The position numbers and the translations under genes were made by a program. A stretch of 6,572 nucleotides of DNA, taken from contig JADFCT010000218.1 in NCBI GenBank assembly GCA_017161665.1, positions 1 to 6,572 on the forward strand, read 5' to 3'. Under the pieces are notes generated by a model. The model was not told where the DNA came from. It made no database searches and saw nothing but the letters and a program-made list of their open reading frames with translations. This stretch comes from Candidatus Sumerlaeota bacterium (GTDB lineage Bacteria; Sumerlaeota; Sumerlaeia; JADFCT01). Below, piece by piece: positions 1 through 5,213 of the stretch. How positions within the stretch are numbered: position 1 is the stretch's first letter; each line of letters begins with the position of its first letter.

Positions 1-1119
1 GCCCTGGGCGCTGGCGAACGCGCGCGCGCCCACTGGCTCGCCTTCGCATTGGGGGCCTCTTTCCTCCTCCACCCTCTCATTCAACAGGCAAACGTCAAGG
101 AATTCCACGCCGATGTGTTTGAACCCATCCTGATCTTCTGGATGGGCTGGGCGCTCTTTGCCCGTCGCCCCTGGCAATACGGCCTGGCCATGCTCGCTGC
201 CCTCAGTTGCAAGGAAGACGTGTCCGTCTCCATGGCGGCTTTTGGTCTGTATCTGCTGGTCTTTGAACCCGAACGCCGACGATGGGGACTGACGGCTCTG
301 GTCTCAGGTGTTTTCTGGTATCTAGTCGTTATCAAGGGGATTATGCCTTATGGATTCCGCAACGGCGAGGCCATCCGTCACATGAGCCGTTATGCCGGTC
401 TGGCGCCGGAGGACGACCTTACCATGGGCGCTGTCGTGAAAACATTATTGTTCAATCCGGTCTATACAGCCCATTATTTGGCCGACCCGGCGCGACTGGG
501 TTCCATTCTCCTGTTGGCTGTCCCGGTGGTGTGGCTGCCCCTTCGTTTTGCGCCAACGGTTCTCATCTTCCTGCCGTCGATGGCCGCCGCGCTGCTGGTC
601 AACTGGCCAATTCAATACGCGCTGGACCTGCACTACGGCGTGCCCATCTTGCCTTGGGTTTATGTGGCGACCATCATGGCCTTGGCGCGCCATCCGGCTT
701 TGCCTGCCGTCCGGTCAGCCCACATCGCCGCGCTGGTGTTGGCCACCTCATTTCTGGCGACGGTGCACTTGGGACGTTCGCCATGGGGTGGGGCCTATTC
801 AGCCAAGCGTTATCGCGCCAAAGACTCTCATGCGCAGGCCGTCGAAGCCATCCGAGCCATTCCGCCGGATGCCGCTGTCTCAGCCCATACACAGTTGGGG
901 GCCCACCTTACCGCTCGCAAGGACCTTTTTCAATATCCCATCCTGGAAAATGCCGACTATATTATTTTGGATATCTCACCCAAAGCCGCCACATTCCCTC
1001 TTGACGATGCGCGCTATCGTCGAAAAATTGAAAACCTGCGGCAGTCGGTCGAATGGGAAGTCTTTCGAGAATGGCCGGAACAATACGTTATTTTCAAAAA
1101 GAAGCCGAACGAACAATAG
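1..1119 (+). CDS. DUF2079 family multi-pass membrane protein, 5' end outside the window
   Basis: The reading frame is open from base 1 to the TAG at 1117-1119, giving 372 residues of a protein whose start lies upstream. The segment with HPLIQQANVKEFHADVFEP, then a hydrophobic stretch, then SCKEDVSVSMAAFGLYLL, matches the pattern I know from DUF2079 predicted membrane proteins (HP...FHPDVFE... and CKED). About seven or eight hydrophobic segments follow, the last near 720-775. A soluble tail of about 110 residues ends the protein and contains AIRAIPPDAAVSAHTQLGAHL and ADYIILD, which is also typical of the family. The biochemical role of DUF2079 is not established; resemblance to membrane glycosyltransferase-type proteins is sometimes noted, but no catalytic motif can be claimed here. 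A TTG at 49 is only an internal leucine, because the frame continues upstream with sensible protein sequence. Family assignment is fairly secure; function is unknown. Confidence 0.85.
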   Translation, partial: ALGAGERARAHWLAFALGASFLLHPLIQQANVKEFHADVFEPILIFWMGWALFARRPWQYGLAMLAALSCKEDVSVSMAAFGLYLLVFEPERRRWGLTALVSGVFWYLVVIKGIMPYGFRNGEAIRHMSRYAGLAPEDDLTMGAVVKTLLFNPVYTAHYLADPARLGSILLLAVPVVWLPLRFAPTVLIFLPSMAAALLVNWPIQYALDLHYGVPILPWVYVATIMALARHPALPAVRSAHIAALVLATSFLATVHLGRSPWGGAYSAKRYRAKDSHAQAVEAIRAIPPDAAVSAHTQLGAHLTARKDLFQYPILENADYIILDISPKAATFPLDDARYRRKIENLRQSVEWEVFREWPEQYVIFKKKPNEQ

Positions 1120-1153
1120 TGCCGGCGGGGATGCGCCGTTGCCGGGGTGGTCC

Positions 1154-1182
1154 TTGACATCGCTTCGGAATCGGCTCAGAAT
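1154..1182 (+). promoter_or_regulatory. Predicted sigma70-type promoter for the FmdB-like gene
   Basis: A perfect -35 hexamer TTGACA (1154-1159) is followed by a 17-base spacer and CAGAAT (1177-1182), which matches the TATAAT consensus at four of six positions. Transcription would begin near 1189, giving a leader of about 50 bases before the ATG at 1239. It lies in the only non-coding gap between the DUF2079 gene and the next gene, which suits a separate transcription unit. Prediction from sequence only. Confidence 0.5.
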
Positions 1183-1187
1183 CCCAA

Positions 1188-1212
1188 CGATGTTTTGGCG
1201 CGGAAAGCATCG
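1188..1212 (+). other. Leader hairpin upstream of the FmdB-like gene
   Basis: CGATGTTTT (1188-1196) can pair with AAAGCATCG (1204-1212) around a seven-base loop. All nine positions pair if one G-U wobble is allowed. It begins about where the predicted transcript would start, ends 11 bases before the GGAGG at 1224-1228, and is followed by CGTTTTCATTT. It could protect the 5' end of the mRNA, or act as a weak terminator for the DUF2079 gene. The stem is AT-rich in its upper half, so stability is modest. Confidence 0.35.
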
Positions 1213-1238
1213 CGTTTTCATTTGGAGGCATAAGAAAT

Positions 1239-1529
1239 ATGGCGACATATCTATATCGGTGCACATGTATGAAGGAAGAAGTCGAGGTCTCACAGCCTAT
1301 GAGTGAAGCCGCTTTCGACAATTGTTTAAAGGTGTACGAACGATTGGGCGTCGAAGCGCCATCCTCGTGCCAGGAATCCGGCGGTTGCGCAACCGAACGA
1401 CTGATCTCCGGCGCCGTTGGCGTTATCTCCCGCGGGGCTTCGGCTCCCAGTTGTTCGATTGGCGGCGACAAGGCGGCCACATGTGGCTCCTGCTGCTCAC
1501 CAACGGGTGGCGGCTGTCCCTTTGGTTGA
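1239..1529 (+). CDS. FmdB-like small cysteine-rich zinc-ribbon protein
   Basis: This is a 96-residue protein with a good Shine-Dalgarno, GGAGG at 1224-1228, ten bases before the ATG. The start MATYLYRCTC, the following EVEVSQPMSEA and the central RLISGAVGVISRG match the layout of FmdB/putative regulatory zinc-ribbon proteins, which typically read MPTYEYRC..CG, then a second CxxC, then RLISGG.G. The cysteine pattern is unusual: C8 and C10 form CxC instead of CxxC, and the second knuckle is spread over C29, C44 and C50. The tail is cysteine- and glycine-rich (C72, C82, C85, C86, C93), giving ten cysteines in all. Some FmdB-type proteins have Cys/Gly-rich tails, and metal binding is the likely property. 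A regulatory role is only a family guess. It probably has its own promoter and is followed by the VCBS-type gene on the same strand after a gap of about 65-105 bases, so co-transcription is possible. Confidence 0.65.
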   Translation: MATYLYRCTCMKEEVEVSQPMSEAAFDNCLKVYERLGVEAPSSCQESGGCATERLISGAVGVISRGASAPSCSIGGDKAATCGSCCSPTGGGCPFG

Positions 1530-1601
1530 GATGGCCATCATTCCGTGTTTTATGGCTCGGCCAATTGATTCCCCGAACAGCGAATGCATCTCCATGATTT
1601 T

Positions 1602-1619
1602 AAATTCAAATTCAAACTC
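1602..1619 (+). repeat. Short tandem hexamer repeat, three units
   Basis: Three adjacent hexamers AAATTC, AAATTC and AAACTC sit just before the preferred start of the VCBS-type gene. If translation begins at the ATG at 1594 they encode Asn-Ser three times; if it begins at 1636 they are an AT-rich leader. The third unit differs by one base. Confidence 0.5.
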
Positions 1620-1635
1620 CGACGCCCCGCGCCCC

Positions 1636-3360
1636 ATGGTTCCTCAATCCAAAGGGCGAAAACGCCGTTCCCCATATACCGTCGTCTGGTTCCTTGTGGC
1701 ATATACACTTTCTCCGTTCGCACAGACGGCGGTTGATGGATTTACTGAAAAGCAAATCGCATTCCCCAAAGGGGCTGAGGACGAAGCGCTCGTATGTGAT
1801 GTGTGGACCCCGCCCGCTTCGGGCCCGGGATCGATACATCCCCCGGTTCTTTTCTCGCGCTCATATGTGGATAGCAATGGATTTGTCCGCATTGGATTCT
1901 GTGTCTGGGAACTGGGCCAACGACTGCGTCAGTCCTCAACGCCATTGCCGTCCTCCAATATCGTCATCCCCGATCCTGCCCAATTCCAAGGGGCGCTGGG
2001 ACGATATGCGGTGGGAACGCTGGCGGCGGATCAAGGCCCCAGCCTGTTCCTGGCCACAGGTGAAGGCATTGTCGCTTACCCATCCACCCTGAGCACATCG
2101 GGGCGACGCCCCGGCGTTCTGGATGCGACGGCAGTTCTGCGGTTGGTCCAGGCGCCCTTCCCGGACACAATTAGTGAACGCCCGAATGCCGATATGGCTC
2201 CGGCGACTTTCGCCGTGGATATGGATGGGGATGGCAAGGATGAATTCATTGTCCCCACCGAAGAAACCGGACAATGGACGGTTTTCGGCGGATCGACCCC
2301 CGAAACGTATGACCAAAAAATCAATCTACCCGCCTCCCATCCTCGCTACCGATTTGATTTTTCGATTCGAAATCCGGAGCGCCCCTACAGCCTGGAAGCC
2401 AGTGAAACCCGTTCCGTTACACCGGCCCACTATGCCGTCGCGGATATGCATCTGTTGGATCTGAACAAGGACCACCGCTTGGATGTCGTCACAATGCGTC
2501 TGGAGTCCGACCGGGCCGAACCCCATGACCGTCGCGTGGACGTTTTTCATCAGCAAAACAATGGGGGGTTCCGCAACACTCCCGATCAAACGATTCGATA
2601 TCAGGCTCGGTCCACACGGAATGAATGGCGGGACATCAACGGCGACGGCTGGATCGACTTGATTGAAATCAGCGAGTACTTCGACATTGTCGATCCTCTG
2701 ATGACCATTGAATACTACCAGGCTGACGGCCCCGTCTCCGACTGGCGCGACAAACCGGCCACCCGATCGTTTCGAACGCCCAACCCCTTCGGATTTGTAA
2801 TGCTTGGCGACTGGGATCACGACGGTGACACCGATCTGGCGCATACCTATGTGAGCGCCGACTTCGCCAATCCACAGGAAATGATCAGTAAAATCATCGG
2901 CAAAAGCCTTGAACTGGAAATCTGGTTCTATGAATTCACCGACAATGGATTCCGTCCCGCTATGCAAAAAACGGTCCGGATCCGAAACGAGTGTCTGGAT
3001 TATCGGTTCCCCAGCGAAACGATCATGCGCATGACAGACGACTTGACCGGTGACGGAAAGCCCGATCTCCTCATCCGGACGGCTCCAGACAAACTGGCCC
3101 TCTATGAAACCGAGTTCCCTCAGCGTATCGGCTCCCGCCCCACGGTTATATTTGAACCGCCAAGTGAAGGGTTCCCTTCAAACGAAGAGCGCCTGTTCAG
3201 TTTTCAGCCGTTGCGAATAAATCATCCCCATGTCAACGATCTGGACGGAGATGGCCGAGCCGATGTCTGGTGGGTGGATTCAAAAACCAATCGAATCCGG
3301 TGTTTTCTTCAGAATGCCCCCAATGAGAAGAAAGGCTGGTGGGCGAGTTTCTGGGACTAA
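1636..3360 (+). CDS. Secreted FG-GAP/VCBS-repeat beta-propeller protein
   Basis: From the ATG at 1636 the product has 574 residues. It begins with a positively charged stretch (KGRKRRSPYT) and a hydrophobic core (VVWFLVAYTLSPFA), which reads as a signal peptide with cleavage near residues 30-33. Six calcium-loop motifs of the DxDGDGxxD type occur near residues 195 (DMDGDGKDE), 275 (DLNKDHRLD), 333 (DINGDGWID), 392 (DWDHDGDTD), 469 (DLTGDGKPD) and 535 (DLDGDGRAD). A degenerate copy lacking the loop lies near residue 132 (GTLAADQGPSLFLATGEG). Spacing of 58-80 residues fits FG-GAP/VCBS blades and a seven-bladed integrin-like propeller. Family members are exported and usually mediate binding or surface functions; no catalytic domain is visible. 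The start is uncertain: no clear Shine-Dalgarno precedes 1594, 1636 or earlier in-frame codons. I prefer 1636 because it gives a normal signal-peptide length. The stop is TAA at 3358-3360. Confidence 0.85.
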   Translation: MVPQSKGRKRRSPYTVVWFLVAYTLSPFAQTAVDGFTEKQIAFPKGAEDEALVCDVWTPPASGPGSIHPPVLFSRSYVDSNGFVRIGFCVWELGQRLRQSSTPLPSSNIVIPDPAQFQGALGRYAVGTLAADQGPSLFLATGEGIVAYPSTLSTSGRRPGVLDATAVLRLVQAPFPDTISERPNADMAPATFAVDMDGDGKDEFIVPTEETGQWTVFGGSTPETYDQKINLPASHPRYRFDFSIRNPERPYSLEASETRSVTPAHYAVADMHLLDLNKDHRLDVVTMRLESDRAEPHDRRVDVFHQQNNGGFRNTPDQTIRYQARSTRNEWRDINGDGWIDLIEISEYFDIVDPLMTIEYYQADGPVSDWRDKPATRSFRTPNPFGFVMLGDWDHDGDTDLAHTYVSADFANPQEMISKIIGKSLELEIWFYEFTDNGFRPAMQKTVRIRNECLDYRFPSETIMRMTDDLTGDGKPDLLIRTAPDKLALYETEFPQRIGSRPTVIFEPPSEGFPSNEERLFSFQPLRINHPHVNDLDGDGRADVWWVDSKTNRIRCFLQNAPNEKKGWWASFWD

Positions 3361-3392
3361 ATCGCGAAGACTTCCATTGATCGTACTCTGTG

Positions 3393-3429
3393 AAACGCGG
3401 GAGAAACCACTGGGGCTTCTCCCGCGTTT
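3393..3429. terminator. Bidirectional intrinsic terminator between convergent genes
   Basis: A 13-base-pair perfect stem is formed by AAACGCGGGAGAA (3393-3405) and TTCTCCCGCGTTT (3417-3429) around an 11-base loop; inside the loop CC (3407-3408) can also pair with GG (3414-3415). The 3' side runs into TTTT on the plus strand, and the mirrored A-run gives T residues on the minus strand. It lies 32 bases after the VCBS-type stop and 23 bases after the trpB2 stop, so it can serve both genes. It is the clearest structural element in the window. Confidence 0.85.
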
Positions 3430-3452
3430 TCCGGCCTTACGATGACTTGCGA

Positions 3453-4811
3453 TCAATTCGGTTTGGGCAGACCTTCCAGGCAGCTGAGGCCACAGGCCAT
3501 TTCCGCATCGCTGGGTTCGATATCCTGGAGTTCACCGGATAGATATTTATCATACCCCACCAAATCCATCAGACCATGCCCCGACCAATTGAAAAGGATT
3601 GTTTTCTCTTTGCCTTCTTCCTTGGCTTTCAAGGCTTCACGCACAACGGCTGCCAAAGCATGGGCGGTTTCGGGGGCGGAGATGAAACCTTCACAACGCG
3701 CCCAGGTCAAGGCCGCCTTATAGCAATCGGTCTGATGAATCGACATGGGGCGGAACACACCCGACTGCACCAGGTTGGACACCAAAGGGGCCATGCCATG
3801 ATAGCGCAACCCGCCGGCATGAATGGGTTGCGGGATAAAGTCATGCCCCAACGAGTGCATGGGAAGTAACGGCGTCATTTTGGCCAAGTCGCCGTGATCG
3901 TAAACAAACGGCGCGCGGGTCAACGTCGGGCAGGCCGCTGGTTCAACGGGGATAATGTCGATATCTTTTCCGTTGATTTTGTCCAGCGCGTAGGGGAAGG
4001 CCAATCCCGCAAAATTCGACCCCCCCCCGGCGCAGCCAATAATCACGTCGGGATAATCCCCTGCGATTTCCATTTGCTTCTTGGCTTCCAGACCGATGAT
4101 CGTCTGATGCAACATGACATGGTTCAACACACTGCCAAGTGAATACCGCGTATCGTCATTTTGAACAGCCGCTTCGATCGCTTCGGAAATGGCAATGCCC
4201 AGCGATCCGGGGGTGTCGGGGAATTTGGCCAGCACATCTCGGCCCGCCTGGGTTTCCTGACTGGGGCTGGGCACGCATGTGCCGCCCCAAGCCGCCATGA
4301 GCAATTTTCGGAACGGTTTCTGTTCAAAACTGATTCGAACCATGAAGACCTTGCATTCCAAACCATACATGGCGCATGCCATCGACAGGGCGCTCCCCCA
4401 TTGCCCTGCGCCGGTTTCAGTCGTCAATTTCTTTATGCCAAACACTTTGTTGTAGTAGGCCTGAGGAATCGACGTATTCGGCTTATGACTGCCAGCAGGA
4501 GAGACGCCCTCATTTTTATAATAAATCTTCACCGGACATCCAAGAGCCGCTTCCAGTCCCGTCGCGCGATATAAGGGCGACGGGCGCCAGATAGCCAATT
4601 TATCCAAAACGTCCTCGGGAATATCGATCCACCGATCCGTACTGACTTCCTGCTCGATGAGGTTCATCGGAAACACCGGCGCCAGCATATCCGGTGTGAT
4701 CGGATGGCCATCCGGCCCCAGCGGCGGCTGGAGGGGTGTCGGCAGGTCGGCGGCTATATTATACCACTGCCGCGGCATGTCCTTTTCACTCAAAAAAATC
4801 TTACGCGTCAT
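3453..4811 (-). CDS. trpB2: TrpB2-type tryptophan synthase beta chain (PLP-dependent)
   Basis: The 452-residue product is complete and of normal length for the TrpB2 (TrpB-like) branch of fold-type II PLP enzymes, which join indole and L-serine to give tryptophan in the cytoplasm. Visible landmarks are RPSPLYRATGLE (76-87), KIYYKNEGVSPAGSHKPNTS with the Schiff-base lysine at K110, LTTETGAGQWGS with the presumed catalytic glutamate E132, the cofactor-phosphate loop CAGGGSNFAG (260-269), HDFIPQPIHAGGLRYHGMAP (323-342) and NWSGHG (408-413). The long N-terminal region before the RPSPL motif and the KPNTS/HAGGLRYHG signatures set TrpB2 apart from canonical TrpB1. I chose the ATG at 4811 because AAGGAG (4826-4821) lies nine bases before it; a longer in-frame start at 4847 has no such support. 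No trpA or other trp gene is visible, which fits stand-alone indole salvage or TrpA encoded elsewhere. It is probably coupled to the small ORF upstream. Confidence 0.93.
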   Translation of the reverse strand: MTRKIFLSEKDMPRQWYNIAADLPTPLQPPLGPDGHPITPDMLAPVFPMNLIEQEVSTDRWIDIPEDVLDKLAIWRPSPLYRATGLEAALGCPVKIYYKNEGVSPAGSHKPNTSIPQAYYNKVFGIKKLTTETGAGQWGSALSMACAMYGLECKVFMVRISFEQKPFRKLLMAAWGGTCVPSPSQETQAGRDVLAKFPDTPGSLGIAISEAIEAAVQNDDTRYSLGSVLNHVMLHQTIIGLEAKKQMEIAGDYPDVIIGCAGGGSNFAGLAFPYALDKINGKDIDIIPVEPAACPTLTRAPFVYDHGDLAKMTPLLPMHSLGHDFIPQPIHAGGLRYHGMAPLVSNLVQSGVFRPMSIHQTDCYKAALTWARCEGFISAPETAHALAAVVREALKAKEEGKEKTILFNWSGHGLMDLVGYDKYLSGELQDIEPSDAEMACGLSCLEGLPKPN

Positions 4812-5055
4812 TGCTTTTCTCTCCTTCGAGGGGACCGTATCGGACATCCCACACTTCCGTCCGGGATAATCCGCGTTCGTCCAGTGTTATGGTTGATCGC
4901 TTCCAGCAATAGATAACGGATTCCAATTCAATAATGGGCAACGGGACAATCCCATCGTGTTCGCCAGCCCGTATAGGTGAACAGACGCCATAGGCGAAAA
5001 GATCATACGGTACCGGCTTCTGAATTCGCAAAGGGAAATCATCATTTTTCGACAT
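4801..5055 (-). CDS. Small hypothetical protein overlapping the trpB2 start
   Basis: This 84-residue ORF starts MSKNDDFPLRIQKPVP and ends GEKSNDA. I do not recognise a family. It is mixed and charged, has two cysteines, no signal peptide and no membrane segment, so it looks cytoplasmic. Its last 11 bases overlap the trpB2 coding start, and the trpB2 Shine-Dalgarno lies within its final codons, an arrangement typical of translational coupling. Codon use looks protein-like. Weak points: the purine-rich GAGAAGG directly touches the ATG, which is too close for a normal Shine-Dalgarno, and the alternative TTG at 5064 has none. If real, it is the first gene of a two-gene minus-strand operon and may have a role linked to indole or tryptophan metabolism; that link rests on position only. 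Otherwise this stretch is a long trpB2 leader. Confidence 0.55.
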   Translation of the reverse strand: MSKNDDFPLRIQKPVPYDLFAYGVCSPIRAGEHDGIVPLPIIELESVIYCWKRSTITLDERGLSRTEVWDVRYGPLEGEKSNDA

Positions 5056-5116
5056 CCTTCTCAAAAAACAAAAACCCGTTCAAATCAGCATTTTTCTACC
5101 CCCGGGCGCTTTTTCT

Positions 5117-5145
5117 TTGCCCCTTGCGTGAAAATGAGAAATAAT
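5117..5145 (+). promoter_or_regulatory. Predicted promoter for the PQQ-like propeller gene
   Basis: TTGCCC (5117-5122, four of six -35 matches), a 17-base spacer and AATAAT (5140-5145, five of six -10 matches) form a plausible sigma70-type promoter. It would start transcription near 5152 and give a leader of about 60 bases before the ATG at 5214. I found no equally good promoter on the minus strand for the divergent small ORF and trpB2. Confidence 0.4.
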
Positions 5146-5154
5146 CCACGCCAT

Positions 5155-5203
5155 TGGTTCAATGACATGTGACAAACGAAGAAACGAACCACTGATCATT
5201 GAA
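5155..5203 (+). other. Overlapping inverted repeats in the leader of the propeller gene
   Basis: TTCAATGA (5158-5165) is a perfect 8-base inverted repeat of TCATTGAA (5196-5203). A second pair, TGGTTC (5155-5160) and GAACCA (5186-5191), shares bases with the first left arm, so the two hairpins cannot both form fully. The right arm of the larger one ends at the first base of the Shine-Dalgarno AAGGAA (5203-5208). The loops are long (about 25-30 bases), so as RNA stems they are weak; as DNA they could be protein-binding half-sites. Confidence 0.3.
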
Positions 5204-5208
5204 AGGAA
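5203..5208 (+). promoter_or_regulatory. Ribosome binding site of the propeller gene
   Basis: AAGGAA ends five bases before the ATG at 5214. This fixes the start and places a proper signal peptide at the N-terminus. Confidence 0.7.
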
Positions 5209-5213
5209 GTCTG

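Noticed and set aside
19..30. Alternating CG run at the left edge
   Set aside because: It encodes an ordinary Arg-Ala-Arg-Ala stretch of the membrane protein. There is no reason to call it a structural element.
282..1306. Two overlapping plus-strand ORFs in other frames across the DUF2079 gene (282-1004 and 548-1306)
   Set aside because: They have Arg/Pro/Trp- or Gly-rich low-quality protein sequence in the alternative frames of a convincing membrane protein. Neither has a family signature.
1417..1635. Extended start of the VCBS-type ORF at 1417
   Set aside because: It would overlap the FmdB-like gene by 113 bases, lacks a Shine-Dalgarno, and would bury the signal peptide 73 residues inside.
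2326..2967. Minus-strand ORF of 213 codons
   Set aside because: It lies opposite the VCBS-type gene, and its valine/aspartate-rich sequence mirrors the acidic repeat codons. It is a shadow.
4812..4847. Upstream start of trpB2 at 4847
   Set aside because: The 12 extra residues have no family match, and a well-placed AAGGAG marks 4811.
5094..5125. GGGC/GCCC hairpin with a T-run in the divergent region
   Set aside because: The stem is only four base pairs with a long loop, and no gene ends there that would need a terminator.
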